Assembly (NCBI RefSeq): GCF_014107495.1
Contig: NZ_CP041969.1
Span: 868,001 to 932,000 of the forward strand
Direction of reading: 5' to 3'
DNA from: Cohnella cholangitidis
GTDB taxonomy: Bacteria; Bacillota; Bacilli; Paenibacillales; Paenibacillaceae
DNA length: 64,000 nt
A program made the position numbers and the translations under genes. How positions within the stretch are numbered: position 1 is the stretch's first letter; every line of letters starts with the position of its first letter. Shown piece by piece: positions 52,466-62,702 of this stretch. The notes under the pieces were generated by a model. It did not search any database and was not told the origin of the DNA. It saw only the letters and a list, made by a program, of their open reading frames with translations.

Positions 52466-53596
52466 ATGGTGTACAAAAAAGAGCTGACGCCGGAAGATTT
52501 ATTACGCATTATTTTTGACTATACCGCGAAAATCGCCAGCGAGCGGAAATTGAATCAAGTGCTCGTCCATATGGCCAACATGGGACGGGAAATGATCTTG
52601 TCGGATCGATGCGCCGTATGGCTGATCGACGAAAGCAATCATGAATTGTACACGACCGTGGCTCATGGCGTCGACGAAATCCGTATCCCTTACGGAACGG
52701 GTCTAGTCGGAAACGCGATCGTCTCCGGCGAACCGATCATCATCGAGGATGCCTATAACGATCCGAGACATAACTCCGAGAACGATCAGAAAACGGGTTA
52801 TCATACCAAATCCATCATTACCGTTCCGTTCCGCAACAATGACGGTGAAATTATCGGCGCCTATCAAGCCATTAACAAATTGACCGAAGTCGGTTATTTT
52901 ACCACGGTAGATTTAGAATTGCTCTCCTTGGCCGCTTCTTACGCCGGCAAATCCCTCGAATCCGTCATGCTGCATCAGGAAATTATCGATACGCAGCGAG
53001 AGATCATTTCGACCATGGGCGAAATCGGCGAGATCAGATCCAAGGAAACGGGCAATCACGTTAAACGGGTAGCCGAATACTCCTACGTCCTCGCTCTTGG
53101 CCTAGGTCTGGGCGAGAGTCAAGCCGAATTGCTGCGTACCGCTTCCCCGATGCACGATATCGGGAAGGTCGCCATCCCGGATGCGGTGTTGAATAAGCCG
53201 GGCAAATTGACCGCCGAAGAATACGATATCATTAAATCGCATACGAACATCGGACATCAATTGCTGCGGGGGTCCAGGCGCGAATTGCTGCGAACCGCCT
53301 CCATCGTGGCGGAGCAGCATCACGAGAAATGGGACGGCACCGGATATCCCTTAGGGAGAAAAGGCGAGGAAATCCATATTTTCGGCCGTATTACCGCCGT
53401 TGCCGACGTATTCGACGCGTTAAGCGCGGAACGGGTTTACAAGGCTGCATGGCCGCTTGATAAAATCGAAAACTTATTCCGCGAAGAGAGGGGACGCCAT
53501 TTCGATCCGGCCGTCGTTGACGTTTTCTTCGAAAAATTGCCCAAGCTGCTCGAAATCCGCCAGAAGCTAACGGATGATGAAATCGAGATTAAATAA
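52466..53596 (+). CDS. GAF and HD-GYP domain protein (predicted cyclic-di-GMP phosphodiesterase)
   Basis: A 376-residue cytosolic protein. GAF domain at about 20-170 (LSDRCAVWLIDESNHELYTTVAHG, GTGLVGNAIVSGEPIIIEDAYNDPR), then an HD-GYP domain (about 185-355): SKETGNHVKRVAEYSYVLALGLGLGE, SPMHDIGKVAIPDAVLNKPGKLT with the HD metal pair, and EQHHEKWDGTGYPLGRKGEEI with the GYP motif. HD-GYP enzymes hydrolyse cyclic di-GMP; the GAF ligand is unknown. ATG 52466 has AAGGAG upstream. Confidence 0.93.
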   Translation: MVYKKELTPEDLLRIIFDYTAKIASERKLNQVLVHMANMGREMILSDRCAVWLIDESNHELYTTVAHGVDEIRIPYGTGLVGNAIVSGEPIIIEDAYNDPRHNSENDQKTGYHTKSIITVPFRNNDGEIIGAYQAINKLTEVGYFTTVDLELLSLAASYAGKSLESVMLHQEIIDTQREIISTMGEIGEIRSKETGNHVKRVAEYSYVLALGLGLGESQAELLRTASPMHDIGKVAIPDAVLNKPGKLTAEEYDIIKSHTNIGHQLLRGSRRELLRTASIVAEQHHEKWDGTGYPLGRKGEEIHIFGRITAVADVFDALSAERVYKAAWPLDKIENLFREERGRHFDPAVVDVFFEKLPKLLEIRQKLTDDEIEIK

Positions 53597-53599
53597 AGG

Positions 53600-53651
53600 A
53601 AGGAGCTATTCCGCGGCCTCAGCCGCTTGGAGTAGCTCCTTCTCTTCTTTA
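53600..53651 (+). terminator. terminator after the HD-GYP gene
   Basis: AAGGAGCTA and TAGCTCCTT outer arms with an inner TCC..GGC/GCC..GGA stem, then a T-rich stretch. Confidence 0.75.
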
Positions 53652-54302
53652 TCCTTCCAGTCTCACCTTCATAATGCCTAGGCTGCTCTCATTCCACTTG
53701 ACGTCCAGCTTATCCCCGTCCCGCAAGGCACCGACGCCTTCGGGAGTACCCGTGAACAGCAGATCTCCCGCTCCCAGCCCATAGTTAAGGCCGACGAAAT
53801 CGACGATTCGCTGCAAATCGAACACCATTTCCTTAGCGTTACCCCGTTGAACTTCCCTATCGTTAATGTTCAAGCTGAAATCATGCTCGGACATGGCGCG
53901 TAACCCCGGAAATTTCAACCAACCGCCTAGCGCCGCCGAATTACGGAAGCCTTTGGCAGGCAACCAAGGCTGCCCCTTCGACTTCAACCGATCTTGAACG
54001 TCCCGTAGCGTAAAATCCAATCCTACCGTGAACGATGAGATGAGCTCGTCGCATGTCATACCCGGCTCGTATTCCTTGCCGACTGCGAATACGAGCTCCG
54101 CCTCGTAATGGACGCTCCCTTGCGAACCGGTAATCCCGACGATATTATTCAACATCGCCGTAGCGGCATGGGTCGGCTTGGTAAAGATCATCGGAGTAGT
54201 AGGGACCTCATTGCCTAGTTCGGCGGCATGAAGCCGATAATTTCGGCCGACGCAATAAATGTTACGCAAGTTCGCCAAAGATTGTCGATCTTGATCCGGC
54301 AT
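53649..54302 (-). CDS. fumarylacetoacetate hydrolase family protein
   Basis: A 217-residue FAH-fold enzyme: IYCVGRNYRLHAAELGNEVP, FTKPTHAATAM, HYEAELVFAVGKEYEPG (metal Glu), DFTLRDVQDRLKSKGQPWLPAKGFRNSAALGGW, and GDLLFTGTPEGVGALRDGDKL. Family members are hydrolases, oxaloacetate decarboxylases or acylpyruvases; similarity to small acylpyruvase-type proteins (FAHD1/YcgM/YisK) is evident. ATG 54302. It begins 3 bases after the glycerophosphodiesterase stop. Confidence 0.93.
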   Translation of the reverse strand: MPDQDRQSLANLRNIYCVGRNYRLHAAELGNEVPTTPMIFTKPTHAATAMLNNIVGITGSQGSVHYEAELVFAVGKEYEPGMTCDELISSFTVGLDFTLRDVQDRLKSKGQPWLPAKGFRNSAALGGWLKFPGLRAMSEHDFSLNINDREVQRGNAKEMVFDLQRIVDFVGLNYGLGAGDLLFTGTPEGVGALRDGDKLDVKWNESSLGIMKVRLEG

Positions 54303-54305
54303 CGC

Positions 54306-55060
54306 TTATTTCTCCTCTTTAACCGCGGACAACCAACGGTCCGGATAGTTCGTGCATAGCTGGAAAGGTTCTTGTCGGCTCGATAGCCTGCGCAGATCCC
54401 CGACGGAATTAACTGTCCATGCCATAACGTCGATAGAAGCTTCCGAGGTTTGTTGCAGAAGCTTCTCGTCGATGTGCCTGAAGCCGATCGACAGCAAGGA
54501 CGCGTCGAGCGAGATTAAAGTCCGGACAAGATCATCAGGCCGTTCATCGATAATTAGCCCGATCCTTATGGAAGGGGAGTATTTGCGAACGGCGCGAAGA
54601 ATATCGGGCCGGAACGAAGTGATCACGATTTCGTCCTCTAACCGTTGGGAACGGAGAACCTCGATCGCCCGTTTAGCCAGACGGTCATAATCGGCGTCGT
54701 CCCCTTTTAACTCGACGTTTAATCTGCATTTACCTGCGGTTAGACTCAGAACCTCGCTTAGCGTAGAAACGGTTTCCGCGGAAACTTAGGATCGAACCAG
54801 CTTCCCGCGTCTAATCTTCCTAACTCCTCGGCGGTATGATCAATGACGCGCCCTTGGCCGTTAGTCGTCCGTTTCAACGTACTGTCATGAATGACTACGG
54901 GGATCTCGTCCTTCGAAAGATGAACGTCCAGCTCGATCCAATGGACATGAGGCTGATTCATCGCAAGTCTAAAAGCGGCAATCGTATTCTCCGGCGCTTC
55001 TCCCGAGAAGCCGCGATGCGCGACACAGGGGTGCAGAGCGGCGCGCGTAGTGTCGTTCAT
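54306..55060 (-). pseudogene. glycerophosphodiester phosphodiesterase, one-base frameshift
   Basis: GDPD-family enzyme that hydrolyses glycerophosphodiesters to glycerol-3-phosphate. From ATG 55060 (AAAGGGAG upstream) the N-terminal half reads HPCVAHRGFSGEAPENTIAAFRLAM, WIELDVHLSKDEIPVVIHDSTLKRTTNGQGRV with catalytic His and metal Glu/Asp, then a stop at 54758. The second half continues in another frame: ETVSTLSEVLSL, CRLNVELKGDD, IVITSFRPDILRAV, DVMAWTVNS. One G added to the coding-strand GG opposite 54776-54777 joins them as DPKFPRETVSTLSEVL, exactly the family form. Probably intact in the organism. Confidence 0.9.
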
Positions 55061-55121
55061 TAGATTACTCCCTTTAATATGAAATCGGAATGGCAAGTTT
55101 CTAAGCCCTTTTGCAAAGCTC

Positions 55122-56371
55122 TTAATCCCGTGCCACAATCGTTCCATCCTCCTCTACGTCGGCGCCGTAGGATAATGACGACAAACGCGCCAGCAGCGCC
55201 TTTCTTTCCGCTTCCTCCATCGGCGCGGGCTGAGAGTTTTTCGCGAACATCGGAGCAAACGATAACGAACATGCTCCGTCCTTGCCGCACTTGGCATTCA
55301 ATACGCCGGTTTCCGATGATTTGATCCCCGTAGTAGAGAAGACGAAGTTGCCTAAGCTATATGCGATCCACTTCCCTTTGTATGCCTCGAAGCCCTGCAA
55401 TACATGCGGATGGCTGCCGATAACCAAATCGGCTCCGGCGTCGACGAAGCGATGGGCCAAGTCCGTCTGATGGTTAACCGGACGTTCTTCCCGCTCCACT
55501 CCCCAATGGACCATAACCACGACGACATCGGCATTCCGCTTCGCCTCCTTGATCGCCGCAACCGCGCGATCCGGCGAGTATGCTTCGGCGACTCCGGGGT
55601 GAGTCTTATCGGCTTTCCAAGACACTTCCGGTACCACTCGCGTAACGCTGACGAAGCCAACCGTATTCCCCTTGCTTTCTATGTATGCGGGAGCAAAAGC
55701 TTCGCGATCGTCATTGCCCGAACCGGCATGCTGGAGATCTGCGTCGTCCAGCGCGTCCATCGTATCGCTAAGCCCTTCCCAGCCGTAATCCAAAGTATGA
55801 TTGTTCGCTAACGACAAGAAATCAAAACCGGCTTCCTTCAGAGCGGGAATGGCGTCGGCGCTCCCGCGGAACACGTACTGCTTATTCTCCGCCGGCGTGC
55901 CCCTTGTCGTAATCGGAGCTTCCAGATTACCCGCCGTAATATCCGCCGCCTCCAACGCGGTTTTGGCCTCGCGGAACGGATAATCGAAACCGTTGGATTT
56001 CATAAGTTCAAGCACTCTCGCCGCCGGCAATATATCCCCGACGAATGCCAACGACACCGTATCGGACGGGCTTCCGGCTCCGTGTATTGTTCCTCCGGCT
56101 CCGGCGTCGGGGTAAGCGAACTCTCATTTTCTTCCTCGACCGGACCCGGAGATGGCGTCGGAACGCTTTCTCCCGAAGGGGAAGCGGCGCTCTGGGCTTG
56201 CGGGTTCCCCGATCCGTTGCCTCCCTCTTTATCTTCGTTCGACTTCCATACCAATGCGGCAACCGCGACGATACAGATTAATAAAACTCCATTTACGATA
56301 AGCAGAAGCCGCATTCTGTTGCGACGTTTCGTCTTTTGTTGATTTTGCGTTCGCGACCGCGAATAAGTCAT
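55122..56371 (-). pseudogene. CapA-family (poly-gamma-glutamate synthesis-like) protein, one-base frameshift
   Basis: Membrane-anchored CapA/PgsA-type metallophosphatase-fold protein. From ATG 56371 it has a basic cytoplasmic start, one helix (LLLIVNGVLLICIVAVAALVW) and a Ser/Pro/Glu-rich linker, then a stop at 56000. The CapA domain lies in another frame: SLAFVGDILPAARV, ADITAGNLEAPITTRG, FLSLANNHTLDYG, VVMVHWGVEREE and DLVIGSHPHVLQG. One C added to the coding-strand CC opposite 56064-56065 joins them as ARPDTVSLAFVGDI. Other members assist poly-gamma-glutamate or capsule export; no pgs genes are nearby here. Confidence 0.9.
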
Positions 56372-56429
56372 TTCGTCAACCGTCCTCCCGTCTCTCTTGC
56401 CCGTTATTATACAACATGAAAACGCAAAA

Positions 56430-56466
56430 GACGATTTCCCATCTCCATAATTAGGGGGAAATCGTC
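56430..56466. terminator. terminator between the ROK kinase and CapA genes
   Basis: GACGATTTCCC and GGGAAATCGTC, perfect 11-bp stem with a 15-base loop; CTTTTTC on the plus side and TTTTGCGTTTTC on the minus side. Confidence 0.85.
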
Positions 56467-56478
56467 CTTTTTCTCGTT

Positions 56479-57441
56479 TTATTGCGCTGCAAGCTGTTTT
56501 GCGGCATACTCCGCGCTGCCGTATAGCCCGGAGTCGTCCCCCAATGAAGGCGGAACGATGAGAAGCCGTTCCCTATATAACGGATGCAGGCTTTCGGATA
56601 CGTATTTCCTTAACGGCTCGAAGAATACGGCTCCGGCCGCCGCGACGCCGCCGCCGATAATCATGACATCGGGGCTTAACAACGCAACGGAAGGAATCAA
56701 TACCCTCGACAGCCAATACGCCGTCTTCTGAAACACTTGTCCGGCAAAGGCATCGCCCTCACGGTATGCTTGCCATACGTCTCTGGACGTTAGCTCTTCG
56801 CGTTTGGCGGGAGGGAAACGGTCCGCCAGCAATCCGACCCAACCTGCCTCCAACCCGTCTCTTGCTTGCCTGACGATGCCGGAAGCGGAGACAACCGTCT
56901 CCAAGCATCCTTTCATGCCGCAACCGCACATGTAGGGGATATCCGAGTAAGCGACATGCCCGATTTCCCCGGCTAAACCTCCGGCTCCGCCATGAAGACG
57001 GCCTTCCGTCACCCATGCGGATGCCATCCCCGTACCTAAAGTGACTCCCAGAATGTGCGAGTATCCTTGTCCTGCGCCTCTAAGCGATTCTCCGTATACG
57101 ATCATTTTCACGTCGTTCTCGACCGTAACGGGTACTCCGAGCAATTCGCGGAGGCGTTCGGCAACGGGAATGTCGGTAAACGGCAGGTTAGCCGCGTTGA
57201 CTAAACCCGTCTCCTTGGCAATAAATCCAGGGAGCCCGATTCCTACCGCGCTCAGAAGCTGTTCCGGCACTTGTTCGGCGTCTATTATCTCTTTGCATAG
57301 ATCAGCCAATTGCCGCAATAGCTCGTGCGAACTTGTTTTGACCGTGCGGGTTTTGCTTCGCCGCAGCAGCTTCCCGTCAGCTCCGAACAATCCGATTACG
57401 ACGTTCGTTCCTCCAACATCCATCCCGATCCGATAGCTCAT
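56479..57441 (-). CDS. ROK family sugar kinase
   Basis: A 320-residue ROK protein, kinase type without a DNA-binding domain. ATP-binding GMDVGGTNVVIGLFG at the start, catalytic VENDVKM (the usual ENDANA region is changed to ENDVKM), GVTLGTGMASAWV, GEIGHVAY and the zinc motif CGCGMKGCLE. Likely phosphorylates glucose, N-acetylglucosamine or a similar sugar; linkage to NagZ favours an amino sugar. ATG 57441 with GGGAG 7 bases upstream; overlaps the NagZ-type stop region. Confidence 0.92.
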   Translation of the reverse strand: MSYRIGMDVGGTNVVIGLFGADGKLLRRSKTRTVKTSSHELLRQLADLCKEIIDAEQVPEQLLSAVGIGLPGFIAKETGLVNAANLPFTDIPVAERLRELLGVPVTVENDVKMIVYGESLRGAGQGYSHILGVTLGTGMASAWVTEGRLHGGAGGLAGEIGHVAYSDIPYMCGCGMKGCLETVVSASGIVRQARDGLEAGWVGLLADRFPPAKREELTSRDVWQAYREGDAFAGQVFQKTAYWLSRVLIPSVALLSPDVMIIGGGVAAAGAVFFEPLRKYVSESLHPLYRERLLIVPPSLGDDSGLYGSAEYAAKQLAAQ

Positions 57442-57443
57442 GT

Positions 57444-59036
57444 TCACTCTCCCGCATCTACCCGGGGATAGTCTCCGATCGTTACCGGAAGCTTCGCCGC
57501 AACGGGAATATTACCGGACAAAATCCCGGCCAACGCCGTCATCATAGCCGGCTTGTTCTCATAAGTGCACAGGTAAGTGGTTGCTTCAGGGGCGATCAGC
57601 AAATCGTAAGGCGTTCTTGTGGCTACCCATACGAACGAATAACTGCCATTCGCGGATAGTTCCCGGATCAGTTCGGATTGTTCCGACGAGAAACCCGCGT
57701 CATATGAAGCGAACACGACCGTCTTGCTGCCGGCCGTAGCCGCGCGCACGGCTGCCGCCTCTTGCGCGGTCGGCCGGATGCCGATTCTGACTTCTTGAAC
57801 ATCATAACCCGCTTGCTTAAGCGCGGCTCCCAATGTCCATTCCTGCGAAATGACCTCTATGACTTCGGTTCCCACTCTCGCTTCCGTCCAGACGACTACC
57901 GTTTTGCCATCGTTGGACAACGGGAGGTTATGACCGCCTTTGACGACGGTGACCGCCGCTTCGCTGAGCTGGCGTTGCACTTGTTCCGCCTTTAGGCGGT
58001 CCGTTGCCGGAACGACATTGCGGAACAAACCGCGAGTTTGTTTCAATTCCCAATTTCGCCGCGCTGCCTCTTCTATCCGGGATTCCGGGATCTCCCCGGT
58101 CATAACCGCTTCCATTACCGCTTCCAGCGCCGCCTTCTGACGAGCTACCCGATGGCTGACCAAGATCAGATCGGCTCCGGCTTTAATGGCTTCTACCGCG
58201 CCTCGCGCGACTCCGATCGTCTCGGCGATGGCGTTCATCTCCAAGCAGTCCGTCACGATCAGCCCTTCGAATCCGAGCTGTTTGCGCAATAGCCCGGTCA
58301 AGATCCGTTCGGAAAGGGTCGCGGGAATGTTGCCCGGCTCGAACGCAGGGAACACGACGTGAGCCGTCATGATGGCGTCCGTCCGTTGTTCGATCGCCCG
58401 GCGGAACGGCAGCAGTTCTACTTCATTCAATCGATCGACGCCATGGGGAACGAGAGGCAGATCGTAGTGGGAATCTACGGCGGTGTCGCCATGCCCCGGA
58501 AAATGCTTGGCGACTGCCGCTACTCCGCCTTCCTGATAGCCGTGAATGGCCGCTAAGCCGATTTCCGCTACGCGCGCGGGATCTTCTCCGTAAGAACGAA
58601 CGCCGATGACCGGGTTTTGCGGATTATTGTTGACGTCCAAGCACGGAGCGAAGTTCATGTTGATTCCGATCCCGCGCAATTCCGCTCCTGCCCACTTGGC
58701 GGATTCGAAGCTCAGTTCCGCGTTGCAAGCCGCGCCTTGCGCCATTGCGCCGGGCATGACGGTCACGCCGTCCTCGAGACGAACGACCATCCCGCCTTCT
58801 TGGTCGATCGCGATAAAGAGCGGATCGGCAGACGCCGCCTGAAGCTTGGCCGACAGAGCCTCGACCTGCGAGGCGTTGCGAAGGTTCCGCCGGAAATAAA
58901 TGATTCCGCCGATCCCGTATTCGGAGATCAGATTCATGATCTCTTTCGTCGGCTCCAAACCGTCGAACCCGCACATAAAGAGCTGCCCGATCTTTTCCTT
59001 AAGGTCAAGCTGCTCGAATTTTCTGTTCCATGCCAT
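57444..59036 (-). CDS. nagZ: glycoside hydrolase family 3, beta-N-acetylhexosaminidase (NagZ type)
   Basis: A 530-residue protein: QLFMCGFDG at the start, FIAIDQEGGMVVRL, MNFAPCLDVNNNPQNPVIGVRSYGEDP and KHFPGHGDTAVDSHYDLP, the NagZ catalytic His/Asp loop. The last 200 residues are a second domain typical of Bacillus-type NagZ. No signal peptide is seen, so a cytosolic role on imported cell-wall fragments is likely. Followed by the ROK kinase with overlap; an amino-sugar salvage pair. Confidence 0.94.
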   Translation of the reverse strand: MAWNRKFEQLDLKEKIGQLFMCGFDGLEPTKEIMNLISEYGIGGIIYFRRNLRNASQVEALSAKLQAASADPLFIAIDQEGGMVVRLEDGVTVMPGAMAQGAACNAELSFESAKWAGAELRGIGINMNFAPCLDVNNNPQNPVIGVRSYGEDPARVAEIGLAAIHGYQEGGVAAVAKHFPGHGDTAVDSHYDLPLVPHGVDRLNEVELLPFRRAIEQRTDAIMTAHVVFPAFEPGNIPATLSERILTGLLRKQLGFEGLIVTDCLEMNAIAETIGVARGAVEAIKAGADLILVSHRVARQKAALEAVMEAVMTGEIPESRIEEAARRNWELKQTRGLFRNVVPATDRLKAEQVQRQLSEAAVTVVKGGHNLPLSNDGKTVVVWTEARVGTEVIEVISQEWTLGAALKQAGYDVQEVRIGIRPTAQEAAAVRAATAGSKTVVFASYDAGFSSEQSELIRELSANGSYSFVWVATRTPYDLLIAPEATTYLCTYENKPAMMTALAGILSGNIPVAAKLPVTIGDYPRVDAGE

Positions 59037-59065
59037 TATTCTCTCTCCTCATTGTCCCTCTTCAT

Positions 59066-60697
59066 TTATGCTTCGGGATTCGCCCATGCCGGAGGCTCCG
59101 CTCCGGATTGATTCTGTTGCCGTTCGCGATATTCCGACGGAAGCATTCCCGTGTATTTGCTGAACACTCTAGTGAAATAGCGTCTTTCCGAGTAGCCGAC
59201 CATCTGCCCGACCAACGTAACGCTCTTGTCGCTTAGCGCGAGAAGAGATTTCGCCATTTCCATTCTTTGTTTGGTCACGTACTCCACGAACGTTTCCCCG
59301 AAGTGCTGCTTGAATAGAAGGCTGAAATAGCTGCCGCTTATCCCCAAATAATCGGCGAGCAAATCAATGCTAAGCTCCGACGACAAATTCCGTTCGATAT
59401 AATCTCTCGCGGACAGCATGAGAACGTCGCTCGTCTTCTTCTTCATAACGCTCTCTATCGATTGATCCACGAGCCGGTTAATGACCATTAGCGTCTCGCG
59501 TATGCCTTGATGCTGATCGATCTGACTCCAAATCGCGATTTCCTCTTCCCGGTTGATCACTTCCATCGCCCGCATCTCCCTTAAGAGGTGGATGCACAAG
59601 TAATGAACGATCGGCGCCACCCGCTCGAATGAAGCTTCCGGAAGCGAACGGAAGCTCTCGTTCAGTTCTTTCAACGCGGTTTCCGTCCGGCGTCGGTCGC
59701 ATCGCTTCAGGCCGGTAACCATTTCTTCGATCCGATCCCAGAGCTGCTGCGACGTATCCGCGTTCCCTCTCGCCTTCTCCGACACGATGACTTTCGCATT
59801 GGAGGCCGAGGACAGATTCAACGAACGCTGCAAGCTCTTATAAGTTTTGGCAAGCTGTTTCAAGCTAACTTCCGACGGGTGGAGAGCGATTCGTATGTTC
59901 AGCTTAAGATAGCTTTCCACCGCGTGGCGCAGCTTCTCCCCCCACGTCAAGCATTGCTCGCGATCATAGAGATCCGGAGGAATTCGCTCGATCAGCACGC
60001 ACCATTCTCCGCTGCGTACCTGAAGAACGGAATGCGGCACCTCGAAGTTCGTCAAGTTTTCCTGCAAAATATTTTGTATCGCGAAGTTCCACAGCTTGCG
60101 TTCCTTGTCGTCCCACGTGCGTTCGCGCTTCGAATAATCCGCGACATCCACCAGCATCATCGCGAATGCCAGATTGTCTCCGTCGGCTTCGTCAAGCTTC
60201 AGGAAAGGGCGGCTTGCGGTTCCGCCAAGGTCGATGATCCGATCGTAGAGCACCTTCTCGTAAGCCAGGTGGAAAACCTGTTTCCATTCTTGCTGCATGG
60301 AATGCTGTTCCATGCTTCTTTCCCGAACGCCTATCGCCAACCGTTTGATCGTTTCCGTAAGCTCCTCGTAGTCGATCGGCTTCAGAATATAATCTTTTAC
60401 CTCATAACGAATGACCGAGCGTACATAGCTGAAATCTTGATAACCGGTCATCATGATCACTTCGGCTTGCGTATCGAACTCGCGCAGCGCGCCCAGAAAC
60501 TCGATACCGTCCATAACCGGCATGCGAATATCGCACAAGATCAGATGAGGGCGCATAGATTTAGCCAGTTCGACAGCCTGCTCGCCGTTACGGGCCGTAC
60601 CGACCAATTCGATATCGAGAGAATCCCAAGGGATAACCGCGGTCAGGTTTTTCAAAATATTCACTTCGTCATCTACCAATAGCGCTTTAAGTCTCAT
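59066..60697 (-). CDS. response regulator, YesN type, with AraC helix-turn-helix
   Basis: A 543-residue regulator: N-terminal receiver (LLVDDEVNILKNL, phosphorylation D56 in LCDIRMPVMDG, MTGYQDF, KPIDYEEL), a long middle region, and a C-terminal AraC domain (about 435-535: YIERNLSSELSIDLLADYLGISGSYFSLLFKQHFGETFVEYVTKQRMEMAKSLLALS, YFTRVFSKYTGMLPSEYR). Partner of the YesM-type kinase, 6 bases upstream. Such pairs usually regulate sugar ABC genes; likely targets are neighbours here. Confidence 0.95.
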   Translation of the reverse strand: MRLKALLVDDEVNILKNLTAVIPWDSLDIELVGTARNGEQAVELAKSMRPHLILCDIRMPVMDGIEFLGALREFDTQAEVIMMTGYQDFSYVRSVIRYEVKDYILKPIDYEELTETIKRLAIGVRERSMEQHSMQQEWKQVFHLAYEKVLYDRIIDLGGTASRPFLKLDEADGDNLAFAMMLVDVADYSKRERTWDDKERKLWNFAIQNILQENLTNFEVPHSVLQVRSGEWCVLIERIPPDLYDREQCLTWGEKLRHAVESYLKLNIRIALHPSEVSLKQLAKTYKSLQRSLNLSSASNAKVIVSEKARGNADTSQQLWDRIEEMVTGLKRCDRRRTETALKELNESFRSLPEASFERVAPIVHYLCIHLLREMRAMEVINREEEIAIWSQIDQHQGIRETLMVINRLVDQSIESVMKKKTSDVLMLSARDYIERNLSSELSIDLLADYLGISGSYFSLLFKQHFGETFVEYVTKQRMEMAKSLLALSDKSVTLVGQMVGYSERRYFTRVFSKYTGMLPSEYRERQQNQSGAEPPAWANPEA

Positions 60698-60703
60698 TAG
60701 GAG

Positions 60704-62548
60704 TCACTCCCCCGGTGTTTGCGGTATCAAGCATTTAATGACTGTTCCATGTCCGGGCGCGCTGCACAGAATAATGCCGTATCCTTGTCCGTAATGGATG
60801 CGCAACCGGTCGGCTACGTTACCTACCCCAAGCCCGCGGCGTTCCCCGGTTTCCGGGGATTCCTCGTACATTTCCTGCAGCGTCGTCATCCCCCTGGTCG
60901 CGAATAGCGCCAATTGGCGATCGGAAATGCCGATTCCGTTGTCTTCTACGTAGAAAGCGATATTACGGCCTTCTTCTTGAACTCTAATATGAATTTTCCC
61001 CATGTATTCGATTCCTTCGAATCCATGCTGGATGCTGTTCTCTACTAGAGGCTGAAGCGTCAGCTTCAGGATGGATTCGTTCAAGAGCTCTTTTGGTACG
61101 TCGATCGTGTAGTCGAACAGATCCTCGAACCGGTATTTCTGAATTTCCAGGTAACTCATCAGATGCTCCAATTCCTGCTCGATCGTAATTTCTTCCTTCT
61201 GCTGAATGCTGATCCGGAATATGTTCGCGAGCCGTTGAACCATCTTGCTCACTTTGCGGCCTTCGTTCTGAACCGCCAAAATGTTAATGGACTCAAGAGC
61301 ATTGAATAAGAAATGCGGTTTGATTTGGGCTTGAAGAAGCATCATCTCCGCCTTGCGTTTGCGGGACTGCTCCTCTTTCACGTCGTCCAGCAGCTCCTCC
61401 ACTCTCGTAACCAAGCTGTTAAAGCCCCGCGCCAGAGCCGTCGTTTCGTCTTTCCCTAAGATCGTTACGCGCGTCGTAAGATCGCCCCGCTCCACTTGGC
61501 GCATCGCCCTGACGACGCGAATGATGAACGTAACCGTTCTGCGAACGAACATCAGATTAAAAACGAGCGCCAGAGCCAAAGAAATCGTAGTCACGACGAC
61601 CATCCAACGCAGGACGATCACCATATCCCCGGACAAATACTGCCACGACGTCACCATGACGAGTTTCCAATCTCCCACGCCCAAACGCTGCAATTGCAAG
61701 TCTTGGACGGAGACGAAGCTTTTGTTTCCGTCGAACGATAAGGTTTTGCTCTGCGGCTGATTGCTCGTCATGTCGATTCCTTTGACCGTATCGACGTACT
61801 TCGAGATGTGTTGGCCTTCCGCAACCGTTTCGTTATCGAAAATAATGTTGCCGTTGCCGGCTACGATAAGAAAACGCCGGTCTATTTTTCCCTGGCTGCT
61901 ATAAAAACTGAATATGCGGCTTAACTCGCTCATCTGGAAACGAGTGACGAGAATCCCTTTGCTCTTCAACGAGTCGATGTCGAGCAGCACCCGTATTTGC
62001 GTAAACAAATTGTTCTCGCCCGTCAGCTTCACGTCTTCGTTGGGACCGATCCATACGGGAGCTCCGTTTTTCTTAAGAACTTCTTGATAGATAGGGCTGC
62101 TCTCAAGATCTTCGCGGGAGAGCGGCATATCCTTCGTGAAATTGACGGTCACTTGTTGGTTATCGTTGCGGTAATGCGTGACGGATTTTATTCCGGGGTA
62201 AGTGAGCAGCATCCTTTGACGAAGCTTCTCTTTCTCCAGCAATTGAACATAATCGGGGGCGCGGGACGCATCGCCAGTAACCTCCGGATTTCCTTCGTTC
62301 GGGTCGATCGTTTGCTCCGCGGCCTCCACGCTATCCTCCGTCGTTACCCAAAAGTCGGAGAAGTAGTTGGCTTCCTTGATCATGTTGTTGATGTTTCGGC
62401 CGATCGCTTTGAGCGTCACTTCCGTCTGCTCCGCGTATTTCTCCTGAGTCACTTTCTGGAACACGAGATAGGAAACGGAACCCAACACGAACAAAGGAAC
62501 GATGATAAACGCTAAAAACGCGGCAAAAATCCGTTTGCTCAAACTCAT
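60704..62548 (-). CDS. sensor histidine kinase, YesM type
   Basis: A 614-residue membrane kinase. Helix 1 (IFAAFLAFIIVPLFVLGSVSYLVF), extracellular dCache-like sensor (about 40-310), helix 2 (VIVLRWMVVVTTISLALALVFNLMFV), HAMP, then the His_kinase phospho-acceptor LLQAQIKPHFLFNALESINIL and ATPase boxes VENSIQHGFEGI, VEDNGIGIS and GLGVGNVADRLRIHYG. Starts at ATG 62548, GAGGACGG upstream. Transcribed with the YesN-type gene. Probably senses an external saccharide. Confidence 0.95.
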   Translation of the reverse strand: MSLSKRIFAAFLAFIIVPLFVLGSVSYLVFQKVTQEKYAEQTEVTLKAIGRNINNMIKEANYFSDFWVTTEDSVEAAEQTIDPNEGNPEVTGDASRAPDYVQLLEKEKLRQRMLLTYPGIKSVTHYRNDNQQVTVNFTKDMPLSREDLESSPIYQEVLKKNGAPVWIGPNEDVKLTGENNLFTQIRVLLDIDSLKSKGILVTRFQMSELSRIFSFYSSQGKIDRRFLIVAGNGNIIFDNETVAEGQHISKYVDTVKGIDMTSNQPQSKTLSFDGNKSFVSVQDLQLQRLGVGDWKLVMVTSWQYLSGDMVIVLRWMVVVTTISLALALVFNLMFVRRTVTFIIRVVRAMRQVERGDLTTRVTILGKDETTALARGFNSLVTRVEELLDDVKEEQSRKRKAEMMLLQAQIKPHFLFNALESINILAVQNEGRKVSKMVQRLANIFRISIQQKEEITIEQELEHLMSYLEIQKYRFEDLFDYTIDVPKELLNESILKLTLQPLVENSIQHGFEGIEYMGKIHIRVQEEGRNIAFYVEDNGIGISDRQLALFATRGMTTLQEMYEESPETGERRGLGVGNVADRLRIHYGQGYGIILCSAPGHGTVIKCLIPQTPGE

Positions 62549-62583
62549 CTGAAGATGCCCGTCCTCTCGGGTAAAGTAATCTC

Positions 62584-62592
62584 ATTATAGCA
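62584..62592 (-). promoter_or_regulatory. extended -10 promoter of the yesM-yesN pair
   Basis: Minus strand TGCTATAAT, extended -10 with a perfect TATAAT, 36 bases before the kinase ATG; the -35 region is poor. Confidence 0.55.
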
Positions 62593-62702
62593 GGAGGAGA
62601 CCTGATCGGCTTGAGCGAATGAAAGTTCCGCTTCCTTCATTATAAAATCCGAACGCCTCGCCTATTAGTCGCCATTCCCATTATGGGGGGATAAAAATAA
62701 AC